From: Lachnospiraceae bacterium
GTDB lineage: Bacteria; Bacillota; Clostridia; Lachnospirales; Lachnospiraceae
Direction of reading: 5' to 3'
DNA: 64,000 bases
NCBI GenBank assembly: GCA_030526195.1
Contig: JAUNDG010000012.1
Span: 1-64,000 of the forward strand
Below are positions 44,199-54,428 of this stretch, one piece after another; position 1 is the stretch's first letter; each line of letters opens with the position of its first letter. A model generated the notes under the pieces. It had not been told where the DNA came from and ran no database searches. It saw nothing but the letters and a program-made list of their open reading frames with translations. The position numbers were made by a program, and so were the translations under genes.

Positions 44199-45014
44199 TC
44201 ATTTTTGATTCTTGTGGTTCCTGTGCCAGGCCTTGCTGCGCCGTTTTGTGTACAGGAATGCCGCCGATTTATTCCAGGTGGTGTACCCTAAATTGGTGAA
44301 CAACCGCATCACGCCCCGCAGCTGCGGGTGATCGGTATTCCCCACCCGGCCGGCATAGAGAATCTCATTTTCCCGAATGGCGGCAATGAGGTCATTGTTG
44401 GTTTTAATGGGTTTTGAAAATGCCGTGGCCGCCGTCGCCGCGTAACGGATCTTATGGGCATCTGTCCCCGCCACCATGGGCTTATTGAGCTTCTTGTTGA
44501 GAATCTCCGCCATTTCATTGGCCACAGCCGGGATGTGGGCATTGTAGCATTCAATGTAGTCGTAGGCATTCTGAACGGCCTCATCCATCAGCACATGGGG
44601 GTTACGCATGGCAGCGTAAGCGCCCGGGCCAAAAGGATGCACCATGCCGCAGATGCCGCCGACTTCATGCACCTTCTTCAGCACATCGGCGATCTTCATG
44701 CCTCTGACCTTGAAGGGCGGGATATCCACACCGTCCGGCAAAATGATCATCACATGTCCACCATCGCGGCTGTCATATTCCAGCGCTTTGAGGACAACGA
44801 AGTCCTTCAGGTCCTCGTACTGATCCTTGCCGGCCTCCCAGGCCTCGAAGCCTTTATAGGAGTTGTGATCGGAAACCAGAAGCCCTGTATAGCCCATGTC
44901 CTTCATTTTTCGCACGATATCAAAAATCGATGCCAGACCATCCATGGACCCTTCCTTTGTATGACAATGCATATCCAAAACCGATACGGTGCCAACGGGC
45001 ATCATCAGTCTCAT
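44199..45014 (-). CDS. PHP-domain phosphoesterase
   Basis: 271 residues of the polymerase-and-histidinol-phosphatase fold, a trinuclear metal phosphoesterase. Metal ligands: LDMHCHTKEGSMDG, SDHNSYKGFEAW, Glu in ALEYDSRDGGH, GMVHPFGPGAYA and GTDAHKIRYAA. Members include histidinol phosphatase and 3',5'-nucleotide or oligoribonucleotide phosphatases; the substrate is open. The C-terminus is strongly basic (KRRSKAWHRNHKN). AGGAGGTGATC before the ATG is a near-perfect ribosome site. It follows mrp by 57 bases. Confidence 0.87.
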   Translation of the reverse strand: MRLMMPVGTVSVLDMHCHTKEGSMDGLASIFDIVRKMKDMGYTGLLVSDHNSYKGFEAWEAGKDQYEDLKDFVVLKALEYDSRDGGHVMIILPDGVDIPPFKVRGMKIADVLKKVHEVGGICGMVHPFGPGAYAAMRNPHVLMDEAVQNAYDYIECYNAHIPAVANEMAEILNKKLNKPMVAGTDAHKIRYAATAATAFSKPIKTNNDLIAAIRENEILYAGRVGNTDHPQLRGVMRLFTNLGYTTWNKSAAFLYTKRRSKAWHRNHKNQK

Positions 45015-45071
45015 AAGATCACCTCCTCTTCTCTCAGACTCATTTTCGAAAATGATGCTTCAAGCGGCCGA

Positions 45072-45893
45072 TCAGATCAGCAGCTGCGCCACTTCATTGA
45101 CATATTCTTCCGGGGCCTCTTCCACCTTACCGGCATCGCAGGCGGCTGCAAGAGCCGGGTCGATGGGCAGATGGGCAAAACGGCCGATGCCGTGGGGGCC
45201 GGCCATGGCTTCCACGTTGCATTCACCGAAAATGTTGATGCGCTTGCCGCAGTCCGGGCATTTCACATAACTCATATTTTCGACGATACCGATCACCGGC
45301 ACATCCATTTTTTCGGCCATACGCAGGGCCTTTTCCACCACCATGAAGACCAGATCCTGGGGGGATGTGACCACCACAATGCCATCGATGGGCAGGGACT
45401 GGAACACGGTCAGGGGGACATCGCCTGTGCCCGGAGGCATATCGACGAACAGATAATCCAGTTCGCCCCAGGCCACATCGGTCCAGAACTGCTTGACAGC
45501 CCCGGCGATCATAGCGCCTCTCCAGACCACCGGATCCTCCGGATTCTCAAGGAGAAGGTTGATGGACATTAAGTTGACACCGCCGTTGGACTGAGCGGGG
45601 TACATATTGGTGCCGTCACCGGTAGCCCGGCCGTGATAACCGAACATATGGGGAATGGACGGACCTGTGATATCGGCATCCAGGATACCGACCTTTTTGC
45701 CCTGACGGGCGGCTGCCACTGCCAGAAGGGATGTGGTCATGGATTTGCCCACGCCGCCCTTGCCGCTGACAACACCGATGATTTTCTTAACATGTGAGCC
45801 GGCATTGGCCTCAGCCATAAAGGAATTCGGGGCTGTCCGAGAAGAACAGTTCTGGCCGCAGCTGTCACAGTTATGATTGCAATTCTCTGCCAT
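45072..45893 (-). CDS. Mrp/NBP35-type iron-sulfur carrier ATPase
   Basis: 273 residues. P-loop of the MinD/ParA type, GVVSGKGGVGKSMTTSLL; switch motifs DADITGPSIPHMFG and FVDMPPGTGDVPL. An N-terminal Cys cluster (CNHNCDSCGQNC) and the internal CPDCGKRINIFGEC pair can hold a bridging [4Fe-4S] cluster as in ApbC/NBP35 proteins, which deliver clusters to target enzymes. Starts 2 bases after the HdeD-like gene's stop. Confidence 0.93.
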   Translation of the reverse strand: MAENCNHNCDSCGQNCSSRTAPNSFMAEANAGSHVKKIIGVVSGKGGVGKSMTTSLLAVAAARQGKKVGILDADITGPSIPHMFGYHGRATGDGTNMYPAQSNGGVNLMSINLLLENPEDPVVWRGAMIAGAVKQFWTDVAWGELDYLFVDMPPGTGDVPLTVFQSLPIDGIVVVTSPQDLVFMVVEKALRMAEKMDVPVIGIVENMSYVKCPDCGKRINIFGECNVEAMAGPHGIGRFAHLPIDPALAAACDAGKVEEAPEEYVNEVAQLLI

Positions 45894-45895
45894 TT

Positions 45896-46501
45896 TTATT
45901 TTTTCTCCTTTGTCACATTGCCTGTGGCCGCATCATAGATGGTCTGTGATGCGGACTGACGATAGCCGCGGTAATTCACATTGACCATGATGGAGGACAC
46001 AAGACTCATAATACCATCGACGAAGATAAATGCGCCGATGATAGAAAATGTCATACTGAGCACAAAGCCCGGTCTGCAGATGAGGATCAGGGCCAGCACC
46101 ACGGATGCGATACCGAAAATGAGATTGAGCATCCAGTTGGCGGCGCCCACGCGCTTCATATCCACGGCATCACGCAGCTTCATGATCGCGGTGATCAGAA
46201 GGAAGATACCGAACATGATCGGAATGAAGGCCAGCAGCATACGCTGGAAAATGATGACCACAAGGCCCAGAATCACAAATGTCACCCCCAGTGTGAAGTC
46301 TGAGGCGGTGGCCGTGGCCTTATTCATGAAATACGGGATCAGCTTGAAAAGACCAAAGGCCAGAGCCATAAGACCCAGGATCAGCATGATCGTATTCTGG
46401 AATAAAGCCGGGAAGATCATCATGGAAAGGCCCACCAGAATAGTGATGAGCGACATCAGGATAACCGATGAACGGGAACTGACTTTAGTATTCACTGCCA
46501 T
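45896..46501 (-). CDS. HdeD/DUF308-like membrane protein
   Basis: 201 residues with six hydrophobic segments in three pairs, typical of DUF308 (HdeD of the acid-resistance island in enteric bacteria). The N-terminal half (ILVGLSMMIFPALFQNTIMLILG) is repeated in pattern by the second half (LALILICRPGFVLSMTFSIIGAFIFVDG). A role in acid or envelope stress is suggested only by the family. GGAGG lies 8 bases before the start; in an operon with mrp and the PHP gene. Confidence 0.82.
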   Translation of the reverse strand: MAVNTKVSSRSSVILMSLITILVGLSMMIFPALFQNTIMLILGLMALAFGLFKLIPYFMNKATATASDFTLGVTFVILGLVVIIFQRMLLAFIPIMFGIFLLITAIMKLRDAVDMKRVGAANWMLNLIFGIASVVLALILICRPGFVLSMTFSIIGAFIFVDGIMSLVSSIMVNVNYRGYRQSASQTIYDAATGNVTKEKK

Positions 46502-46682
46502 AACGTTTTCCTCCTGTCAATTCATACTTATACGATTTCGATACGTTATCTCAGTCAGGATATTACCGGGCCACTGTGTCCGTTTTGTGTTTCTCAGACA
46601 CTTGAACGGCAGCAAGACACACGGTCAATTGCGCGTGTCTGCCTGACACAGCTCAGGTACTCATCTCTCACTGAGATGAAAG

Positions 46683-46709
46683 AGCGGGCGGATATGATGA
46701 TCCGCCCGT
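46683..46709. terminator. Hairpin between ilvB and HdeD-like gene
   Basis: GGGCGGAT and ATCCGCCC pair around ATGATG, 40 bases after the ilvB stop. Leftward it is followed by GCTCTTTC, a weak T run. The rest of the 248-base gap (46502-46749) is non-coding. Confidence 0.6.
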
Positions 46710-46749
46710 GAGCCTGCCCGGGCCTTACCCCGGAAACAGGTCTTATACT

Positions 46750-48420
46750 TTACATATCATCCTGATCGAAGGCGGATTCAATGGGCTTGCCCGGTGCAGA
46801 CATCGGGAAGACCATATCTTCGCAATCGACCATGCATTCAATGAGGACCGGTCCGTTGGCAGCCAGAGCCTCATCAATAGCGCCGTCCAGTTCTTCCGGT
46901 TTTGTGACACGGATACCCTTGGCGCCCATAGCCTCAGCCAGTTTGGCCATGTTCAGATTATCTGAGAAAATGGTGTTGCTGAAGCGTCTTTCATAGAAGA
47001 GATTCTGCCACTGATGCACCATACCCAGGACCTGGTTGTTGACAACCACCTGGATGATCGGCACGTTGTAACGCACGGCTGTCAGGATCTCGTTCATATT
47101 CATACGGAAGCAGCCGTCACCGGCCACGTTGATGACCTGCTTGTCCGGGCAGGCGATCTGAGCACCGATGGAGGCGCCAAGACCATAGCCCATGGTCCCA
47201 AGGCCGCCGGAACTTAAGAAGGTACGGGGCTCTGAGTACTTATAATACTGAGCTGACCACATCTGATGCTGACCGACTTCTGTGGTGATGATGGCCTTGC
47301 CTTCAGTCTTTCTGTAGAGAGCATCGATGATGCCCGGGCCTGTAAGGCGGGTGGTCATATCGTATTTCAGAGGATATTTGGCTTTCCGATCTTCCACCTT
47401 GGCGATCCATTCCGGATGCTTCATTTCCTCCAGCATGGGCAGAAGCTTGCTGAGGGAGTATTTGAGATCACCCTTCACGGCATGATCAATCTTGATATTC
47501 TTGTTAAACTCGGCAGCATCCACATCGAACTGCAGCTTTTTGGCTCTGTGGGCAAAAGTCCGGGCATCACCGATAACACGATCGGAGAAACGGACACCCA
47601 CGGCGATCAGAAGGTCGCAGTCGGAAACAGAGATGTTGGATGTCTTAGTGCCGTGCATACCCAGCATGCCGGTGTACAGCGGATCGGTGCCCGGGAAAGC
47701 GCCCTTACCCATCAGGGTATCGCAAACCGGAGCATCAATAAGGTGAGCCAGCTGACGCAGTTCCTCGGAAGCGCCGGAAATGACAGTGCCGCCGCCGGTG
47801 AAGATCATGGGGCGCTTGGCCTCTTTGATCATAGCGGCCGCCTTCTTGATATCTTCTGTCACAGCAGTGGGACGCACCGGTGTGGTTTTGATCTTCTTCG
47901 GTGTGAACTCACACTGATTGGCGGTCACGTCCTTGGTGATATCCACCAGAACCGGACCCGGACGACCATTGCGGGCAATGTCGAAGGCCCGTCTGATGGA
48001 CTCGGCCAGCTTATGGACATCCTTAACGATCATGGAATACTTGGTGATCGGCATGGTGATGCCGGCAATATCCACCTCCTGGAAGGTATCCTTGCCAAGG
48101 AGCGGTTTACCGACGTTAGCGGTGATGGCCACCATGGGAACAGAGTCCATATAGGCGGTGGCGATACCGGTGACCAGGTTTGTGGAACCCGGGCCGGAAG
48201 TGGCCAGACACACACCCACCTTGCCGGTGGCGCGGGCATAGCCGTCAGCGGCATGAGAGGCACCCTGTTCATGGGAGGTCAGGATGTGACGAATCTCATC
48301 GCTGTGTTTGTAAAGTTCATCATAGACATTCAGGATGGTACCGCCCGGATAACCGAAGACGGTATCAACCCCCTGTTCTTTCAGACATTCAATGACGATC
48401 TCAGCGCCAGTTAACTTCAT
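46750..48420 (-). CDS. ilvB: Acetolactate synthase, large subunit
   Basis: Thiamine-diphosphate enzyme joining two pyruvates (or pyruvate and 2-ketobutyrate) in valine/leucine/isoleucine synthesis. 556 residues: catalytic Glu in ILTSHEQGASHAADGYAR, FAD-binding middle domain, and TPP motif GDGCFRMNMNE through NNQVLGMV. FAD/quinone-like fold intact, so anabolic rather than catabolic AlsS cannot be excluded but the setting with ilvD and leuB favours IlvB. No ilvN regulatory subunit follows here. Starts 5 bases after ilvD. Confidence 0.94.
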   Translation of the reverse strand: MKLTGAEIVIECLKEQGVDTVFGYPGGTILNVYDELYKHSDEIRHILTSHEQGASHAADGYARATGKVGVCLATSGPGSTNLVTGIATAYMDSVPMVAITANVGKPLLGKDTFQEVDIAGITMPITKYSMIVKDVHKLAESIRRAFDIARNGRPGPVLVDITKDVTANQCEFTPKKIKTTPVRPTAVTEDIKKAAAMIKEAKRPMIFTGGGTVISGASEELRQLAHLIDAPVCDTLMGKGAFPGTDPLYTGMLGMHGTKTSNISVSDCDLLIAVGVRFSDRVIGDARTFAHRAKKLQFDVDAAEFNKNIKIDHAVKGDLKYSLSKLLPMLEEMKHPEWIAKVEDRKAKYPLKYDMTTRLTGPGIIDALYRKTEGKAIITTEVGQHQMWSAQYYKYSEPRTFLSSGGLGTMGYGLGASIGAQIACPDKQVINVAGDGCFRMNMNEILTAVRYNVPIIQVVVNNQVLGMVHQWQNLFYERRFSNTIFSDNLNMAKLAEAMGAKGIRVTKPEELDGAIDEALAANGPVLIECMVDCEDMVFPMSAPGKPIESAFDQDDM

Positions 48421-48425
48421 AGTGA

Positions 48426-50105
48426 TCAGTTCTCCTTTGCTTTCGGGATCTCAAGGATAGCACCTCTGTTACCGGAGGTAACCATGGAAGCATAACGAGC
48501 CAGGTAACCGGTTGTGACCTTCGGCTCTCTGGGCTGCCATTTGGCTCTTCTTTCAGCCAGAACAGACTCATCAACCTTGATATTGATGGACTTGGCCGGG
48601 ATATCGATGGCGATGATATCGCCCTCTTCTACCAGTGCGATGGGGCCGCCGACAGCAGCTTCCGGTGATACGTGACCGATGGAAGCACCACGGGAGGCAC
48701 CACTGAAACGGCCGTCTGTGATCAGGGCAACGGTTGAGCCAAGACCCATACCGGCAATGGCGGATGTGGGGTTCAGCATTTCGCGCATACCCGGACCACC
48801 CTTCGGACCTTCATAGCGGATAACAACAACGTCACCGGCCACGATCTTGCCGCCCTTGATGGCTGCGATGGCATCTTCTTCACATTCGAAGACACGGGCC
48901 GGACCTTCATGCACCAGCATTTCCGGTACAACGGCAGACTGCTTGACAACAGAACCGTCCGGAGCCAGGTTGCCCTTCAGAACAGCCAGACCGCCTGTCT
49001 TGGAGTACGGATTTTCAACCGGACGGATAACCTCCGGATTGAGGTTGCGGGCATTCTTGATATTCTCACCCATGGTCTTACCGGTAACGGTCATGCAGTC
49101 AAGGTTGAGAAGACCCAGCTTTGACAGCTCGTTCATAACGGCATAGACACCGCCGGCTTCGTTGAGGTCCTCCATGTAGGTCGGGCCGGCCGGGGCCAGA
49201 TGGCACAGGTTCGGTGTTTTTTCGTTGATGGTGTTTGCAAAGCCGATCTCGAAATCAAAGTCGATCTCATGAGCGATAGCCGGCAGATGCAGCATACTGT
49301 TGGTGGAGCAGCCAAGGGCCATATCAACAGTCAGGGCATTGAGCATAGCTTCCTTTGTCATGATGTCACGGGGACGGATGTTCTTTTCCAGCAGCTCCAT
49401 GACCTTCATACCGGCATGCTTGGCCAGTTTGATACGATCGGAGTAAACAGCCGGGATCGTGCCGTTGCCGCCAAGCCCCATACCCAGGGCTTCAGTCAGA
49501 CAGTTCATGCTGTTGGCGGTATACATACCGGAGCAGGAACCGCAGGTCGGGCAGACCTTGCTTTCAAATTCGCACACATCCTCTTCTGTCATGGTACCGG
49601 CGGCATAGGAACCAACAGCTTCAAACATGGAGGACAGAGAACGCTTCTGACCCTTGACATGACCGGCCAGCATCGGACCGCCGGACACAAAGATGGTCGG
49701 CACGTTGATACGGGCAGCAGCCATCAGAAGACCCGGTACGTTCTTATCGCAGTTCGGGATCATGACCAGAGCATCAAACTGATGAGCCAGAGCCATAGCT
49801 TCTGTGGAATCGGCGATCAGGTCTCTGGTGACCAGAGAATACTTCATACCAATGTGGCCCATGGCGATACCGTCACAAACAGCGATCGCCGGGAAGACAC
49901 GGGGCACACCGCCGGCCATGGCGACGCCCATCTTAACAGCTTCCACAATCTTATCCAGGTTCATGTGGCCCGGGACGATCTCATTGTAGGAGCTGACAAT
50001 ACCGACCAGCGGCTTGTCCATCTCTTCTTTTGTCAGACCAAGTGCATTAAACAGTGAGCGATGAGGAGCCTGCTGCATCCCCTTCTTGACATTATCTGAT
50101 TTCAT
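48426..50105 (-). CDS. ilvD: Dihydroxy-acid dehydratase
   Basis: Iron-sulfur dehydratase making 2-keto acids for valine and isoleucine. 559 residues; cluster Cys in [26 protein letters not shown] and the Lys/metal region [10 protein letters not shown], with the C-terminal GGPGMREML and [20 protein letters not shown] motifs. Follows leuB by 18 bases and overlaps into ilvB spacing, one transcript leuB-ilvD-ilvB. Confidence 0.96.
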   Translation of the reverse strand: MKSDNVKKGMQQAPHRSLFNALGLTKEEMDKPLVGIVSSYNEIVPGHMNLDKIVEAVKMGVAMAGGVPRVFPAIAVCDGIAMGHIGMKYSLVTRDLIADSTEAMALAHQFDALVMIPNCDKNVPGLLMAAARINVPTIFVSGGPMLAGHVKGQKRSLSSMFEAVGSYAAGTMTEEDVCEFESKVCPTCGSCSGMYTANSMNCLTEALGMGLGGNGTIPAVYSDRIKLAKHAGMKVMELLEKNIRPRDIMTKEAMLNALTVDMALGCSTNSMLHLPAIAHEIDFDFEIGFANTINEKTPNLCHLAPAGPTYMEDLNEAGGVYAVMNELSKLGLLNLDCMTVTGKTMGENIKNARNLNPEVIRPVENPYSKTGGLAVLKGNLAPDGSVVKQSAVVPEMLVHEGPARVFECEEDAIAAIKGGKIVAGDVVVIRYEGPKGGPGMREMLNPTSAIAGMGLGSTVALITDGRFSGASRGASIGHVSPEAAVGGPIALVEEGDIIAIDIPAKSINIKVDESVLAERRAKWQPREPKVTTGYLARYASMVTSGNRGAILEIPKAKEN

Positions 50106-50123
50106 AAGCGTTTCCTTTCCGTA

Positions 50124-51206
50124 TCAAAGTCTTTCGATGATAAGATCAGCCATCTCCGCTGTGCCGACCTTTGTGCAGCCTTCTGAGAAAATGTCGATGG
50201 TGCGGAAGCCGTCGGCCAGCACCTTCTTCACGGCATTCTGAATGTCGTCAAAGGCTTCATCCATATCCAGGCTGTACTTCATCAGCATGCCGGCGGACAG
50301 GATGGTGGCAATGGGATTGGCGATGCCCTGACCGGCAATATCCGGGGCAGAGCCGCCGCTGGGTTCATAAAGACCAAATTTAGATTCATTTAATGAAGCT
50401 GACGGCAGCATACCGATGGAGCCGGCGATCATACTCATTTCATCAGACAGAATATCGCCGAACATATTCTCGGTCAGCACGACGTCAAACTGTGCCGGGT
50501 TCTTGACCAGCTGCATAGCACAGTTGTCAACCAGCATAATGGACAGTTCCACATCCGGATAATCCTTGGCCACTTCATTTGTGACGGCTCTCCACAGACG
50601 GGAAGAATCCAGCACGTTGGCCTTGTCGACCAGAGTGACCTGGCCTCTTCTCTTCCGGGCGATCTCAAAAGCCTTCACGGCAGCGCGGCGGACTTCTTCT
50701 TCATTGTAAGTCAGCGTATCCACAGCGGTGCGCAGACCGTCCACCACTTCTGTGTGGCGTTCACCGAAGTAAAGGCCACCGGTGAGCTCACGGACCATCA
50801 TGACATCAAAACCGGCATCGGCCACTTCTTCCTTCAGCGGGCAGGCAGCCTTCAGTTCCGGATAAAGATAAGCCGGACGCAGGTTGGCAAAAAGCCCAAG
50901 ACCCTTACGCAGAGCCAGAAGGCCGGCTTCCGGACGCTTGGACGGCTCCAGCTGATACCAGGGAGATGTCTTGGCATCGCCGCCGATGGAACCCATCAGC
51001 ACCGCATCGGAAGCCTTGCAGTCAGCCAGAGCTTCCTCTGTGAGGGGCACGCCGTGCACATCGATGGAGGCGCCGCCCATCAGGACTTCCTTGTAGTTAA
51101 CAGTTTTATCATACTTTTTGAAAACGGCATCCATAACCTTCTTGGCTGCCGCCACAACCTCCGGGCCGATACCGTCGCCCGGGATCAGAGCAATATTATA
51201 AGCCAT
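50124..51206 (-). CDS. leuB: 3-isopropylmalate dehydrogenase
   Basis: NAD-dependent oxidative decarboxylation of 3-isopropylmalate in leucine synthesis. 360 residues: PGDGIGPEV start, the substrate-site ELTGGLYFG loop, catalytic Tyr/Lys (VTLVDKANVLDSSRLWR) and Asp-rich metal motif (NMFGDILSDEMSMIAGS), NAD motif EPSGGSAPDIAGQGIANP. leuA, leuC, leuD and ilvC are not in the window. The 112 bases upstream show no clear promoter or T-box, so transcription may come from the upstream C39 gene. Confidence 0.96.
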   Translation of the reverse strand: MAYNIALIPGDGIGPEVVAAAKKVMDAVFKKYDKTVNYKEVLMGGASIDVHGVPLTEEALADCKASDAVLMGSIGGDAKTSPWYQLEPSKRPEAGLLALRKGLGLFANLRPAYLYPELKAACPLKEEVADAGFDVMMVRELTGGLYFGERHTEVVDGLRTAVDTLTYNEEEVRRAAVKAFEIARKRRGQVTLVDKANVLDSSRLWRAVTNEVAKDYPDVELSIMLVDNCAMQLVKNPAQFDVVLTENMFGDILSDEMSMIAGSIGMLPSASLNESKFGLYEPSGGSAPDIAGQGIANPIATILSAGMLMKYSLDMDEAFDDIQNAVKKVLADGFRTIDIFSEGCTKVGTAEMADLIIERL

Positions 51207-51318
51207 GTTCTCAAAACCTCTTTTCCATTTTTGTCAGCAACACCGCTGCCCGCTCAATGCGCCGGTTTATCGGACCGGTTGGCCATGACACGGAACAGGC
51301 TTGCTGCCGGTAAATTCC

Positions 51319-53874
51319 TTACAGAATATCATCCGCCTCAACATAGGCTGCCGCAGCGGGCAACTCTTCGCGGTACGGCCGGACATGGAAGCGCTGCGCT
51401 TTAATTTTCTCCGGCAGAACCTGCTTTTTGTAAAGCTGGACCTTTGTGCCGCGTGCCAGAATACCGCCCTTAAGATCCAGGACCCGGTTATCCGCCAGAG
51501 CGGAAATGAAGGTCACCGTATCATCCTCTTCGTGGTATTCCAGTTTCCACAGCTGAGCGGCACTCTTGTTCCATTTATACTGTTGAACGGCAGTCCCGCT
51601 TGTGGTGTAGCCGCCGGCCACATCCAGTACCAGACCGGAGTTTTCATTCTGAATGGAATAATAATCTCCGCCTCTGTAGATCAGCTTAAATAAGGGCGCT
51701 TTGGCTTCGCCGGGGCTTGCCAGCACCGGCACCACCCGTTTGTCCTTTGAGCCGCCCGGGATATCCAGCACCAGTTCTTCTGTATCGGTCCAGACCTCGA
51801 ACTGATAACCACTTGCCTCAAGGCAGGGGGTATAGTCTGTTTCAACGGCGAAGAACCGCTGAGAAGGTGTGTGCTGCTCCGCTGTCTGGTATTTGTAAAT
51901 CTGAATATTGGCATCATTGGCTGTCGAACCGCCGGCCACATCAAGAACCAGACGGCTCTTGGCGTTAATGAAGCGATACGTGCCGTCGTCCTCAAGGACG
52001 ATGTACCATTTCTGAGCGGAAGTGCCGTTATCGGTGTACTGCCAGACGTTGGTGCCTTTGACCACACCGCCGCCTTCGGCATCCAGCACAAAGCCGCTTC
52101 TCACATTCTTGATCTTCCAGGTATTGTCCTCATTTCTGATGAAATACCAGGCCTGAGCATCTGTGTTGTTGCGGGTATGATTCCGCACGTTGGCCCGGAT
52201 CGTTGTCGACCCGCCGGCCACATCCAGCCCTCGAATGGGATTCTTAAGGGATGCCAGATAATAGGCCTTGCCGCTTTCGATCATCACATCGCGGTCGACA
52301 ATGGCAAACTTCTTGACGATTCTCTGACCGCTGCCGGTGACGATTGCCTTACCGATACCCGGTTCCACATTGTCCTCATAGCTGAGGGTCCAGGCACTGT
52401 CAGAGGGCAGATCCAGATCTGTCTCAATGACCTTGGAATACTGGGCTCCCGCTGACTTCGGACTGAAGACGTAAATCTCCTTAGCATTGGCCGCCACCTG
52501 TTCACGGGTGAACAGGGTGTATTCATAAGTGGCCGGATCGTAGGGATAGAAGGGATAACCGCCGTTGGGGTCATTGACCATGATCATGCCGTCCTGGGTC
52601 ACACCACGAAGCACGATGAAATGGCTGTTCCCTGTCTGGGAGAAGATGCTTAAGCCTTCCTGGTACACGATGACCGGCCGGCCTTCGGCCAGCGCCTGCA
52701 TCGCATAATCAATGCTGGCCACCTCGTGGCTGTCCTGGGGACCGTTGGTGTCCACAGGGCCGACGCCGTAATAAGCCGCTGCCGCATGAGTCAGATAATG
52801 CAGATTATAGCGGTAATTCGGCCAGCGATTGTAAATCTCCGTGGGAGACGTGAACACACCGCGCAGATATGAGATAACCATCGCCGTGGCGGTGACACCG
52901 CAGGGTGTGTTGCCGTAGTTCCCGGAATTGATCTGAGGAATATCAAGACCGCCGGTGATGTAATAATCACCATGGGTCTCGGACCGGGCGATGTCGCTCT
53001 TCATCACAGTGCGCACATCCAGTGCCGGTTCCACCGGTGCACCGGTATAATCATAGGGCTCCAGAATATCTGCGATCTGAATCCCCTTTGAGACCATGTC
53101 GATCTTGGTCAGCAGAAAACGTGTCTGCGCATTGCCCACATTGGGTCCCAGCTGCAGATTGGTGCCGCTGACAGTCAGAGCCTTCCCGGAGTTGGGATTC
53201 ACCAAACGGCAATATCCGTTATCATTCAGGATCTGCCACTTCTGTGCCTTGTGCCCTGATTTGTAGGACCACATCTGCACATTGGTGCCGACGGCTGTCC
53301 CGCTGGAGCACACATCCAGGGCCTTGTTTGACCCGTAAGCCAGAATGCTGTAAGTGCCGTCACGATTGGAGCCGATGTAGAAAATCTGCGCCAGCGTGCC
53401 GTTAGGCTTGTGAACCTGAGCGTTGGTGCCGTCATTGGCCACACCGCCGGCCACGTCCACGCTGTACCCCTTCTGGATGGAACCGATCTTGTAATAGCCG
53501 TCCATCACATTAGAGGCTGCCAGCGTGTTGAGGTCATCCTCACCCATCAGCAGTTCATCGGAAGCGCCCTCTTCAGCGGCTGCTTCGTCACTTAAGTCTG
53601 TTTCCGATGCCTGATCTTCGGCATTTTCAAGGTCGATAACCCCTTCCGGGTCCTCGTCCGAAGGTTTCTCTAAAGACAAATCAGAGACAGCTGTGTCACC
53701 CGCTGTCTCGTCAGAAAAAACTCTATCCTCCGATGCCTCATCTTCGGCATCGTATGTCTCTTCAACCTGATCTGTCACAGAAACCGCCTGTTCCGCTTCA
53801 TCTGCGAGAACACTTGTGGCCGTTGCCATAAATAAGGCAGCGGCCATAAAGAGTGCTGTGATCTTTTTAACCAT
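51319..53874 (-). CDS. Secreted C39-type cysteine protease with RICIN repeats
   Basis: 851 residues. Signal peptide at 1-24 (ITALFMAAALFMATATSVLA), then an acidic Glu/Asp-rich stretch to about 110. Residues about 120-250 hold one RICIN-like unit, and about 300-460 the C39_2 papain-like domain with Cys in GNTPCGVTATAMVISY, His in NSHFIVLRGV and Asp in VNDPNGGYPFY. The remaining about 350 residues are RICIN/QxW repeats: DVAGG-type motifs with AQ(K/L)W occur about eight times over the protein. RICIN repeats bind galactose-type sugars, so the enzyme is likely held on glycans while cutting peptides. GGGAGG is 4-5 bases before the ATG. Confidence 0.88.
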   Translation of the reverse strand: MVKKITALFMAAALFMATATSVLADEAEQAVSVTDQVEETYDAEDEASEDRVFSDETAGDTAVSDLSLEKPSDEDPEGVIDLENAEDQASETDLSDEAAAEEGASDELLMGEDDLNTLAASNVMDGYYKIGSIQKGYSVDVAGGVANDGTNAQVHKPNGTLAQIFYIGSNRDGTYSILAYGSNKALDVCSSGTAVGTNVQMWSYKSGHKAQKWQILNDNGYCRLVNPNSGKALTVSGTNLQLGPNVGNAQTRFLLTKIDMVSKGIQIADILEPYDYTGAPVEPALDVRTVMKSDIARSETHGDYYITGGLDIPQINSGNYGNTPCGVTATAMVISYLRGVFTSPTEIYNRWPNYRYNLHYLTHAAAAYYGVGPVDTNGPQDSHEVASIDYAMQALAEGRPVIVYQEGLSIFSQTGNSHFIVLRGVTQDGMIMVNDPNGGYPFYPYDPATYEYTLFTREQVAANAKEIYVFSPKSAGAQYSKVIETDLDLPSDSAWTLSYEDNVEPGIGKAIVTGSGQRIVKKFAIVDRDVMIESGKAYYLASLKNPIRGLDVAGGSTTIRANVRNHTRNNTDAQAWYFIRNEDNTWKIKNVRSGFVLDAEGGGVVKGTNVWQYTDNGTSAQKWYIVLEDDGTYRFINAKSRLVLDVAGGSTANDANIQIYKYQTAEQHTPSQRFFAVETDYTPCLEASGYQFEVWTDTEELVLDIPGGSKDKRVVPVLASPGEAKAPLFKLIYRGGDYYSIQNENSGLVLDVAGGYTTSGTAVQQYKWNKSAAQLWKLEYHEEDDTVTFISALADNRVLDLKGGILARGTKVQLYKKQVLPEKIKAQRFHVRPYREELPAAAAYVEADDIL

Positions 53875-53962
53875 AAATCCTCCCGAATCTCATAATCGGG
53901 CAAGTATTTTATCATCTGCCCGCAACGTGAAATCCGTCTGCGTCAATGACGCATCTTCGGGT

Positions 53963-54304
53963 TTATTCGTTATCCTTTTTTTCTACTTTTTCAGTTGAAG
54001 CTGTGGCAACGGCCTGAGCCTTTTCAACCTGAGCGATAGCAGCTTTTCTCATCGGAATACGGCAGTTCTTGTTGTTGCCGAATTCGACGATGACATCTTC
54101 GTCTGTGATGTCAAGGATAACACCGTAGAAGCCGCTTGTTGTGACAACGCTGTCACCTACAGCCATGCTGCCCAGCATCTGGTTGATTCTCTTCTGCTCT
54201 TTCTTCTGCGGACGAATCATCATGAAGTAGATCAGCGCGATCATAGCGACAACCCAGATGATCATGATACCGCCGCCGGCATTAAGAGTAATTGCATTTC
54301 CCAT
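53963..54304 (-). CDS. yajC: Preprotein translocase subunit YajC
   Basis: 113 residues. One N-terminal membrane helix (about 10-29, GIMIIWVVAMIALIYFMM) followed by the family motif IRPQKKEQKR and MLGSMAVGDSVVTTSGFYGVI. It accompanies SecDF in the Sec export machine. The C-terminal about 25 residues (QAVATASTEKVEKKDN) are an unstructured extension. Follows tgt by 124 bases, the classical neighbourhood. Confidence 0.95.
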   Translation of the reverse strand: MGNAITLNAGGGIMIIWVVAMIALIYFMMIRPQKKEQKRINQMLGSMAVGDSVVTTSGFYGVILDITDEDVIVEFGNNKNCRIPMRKAAIAQVEKAQAVATASTEKVEKKDNE

Positions 54305-54428
54305 TTATCGTTTCCTCCAAACTAAATGATTCAAAACTATCCTGTTTATCATATCGTAAATATGTTTTTTTGACAACCTTTAGAATACTGTCCCGGATGC
54401 AAACCTCTTATGAAAATGGGGCTGCTTT

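Noticed and set aside
51207..51318. T-box or leucine attenuator before leuB
   Set aside because: Only 112 bases are available, and neither a T-box motif nor a leucine-rich leader peptide with terminator is seen.
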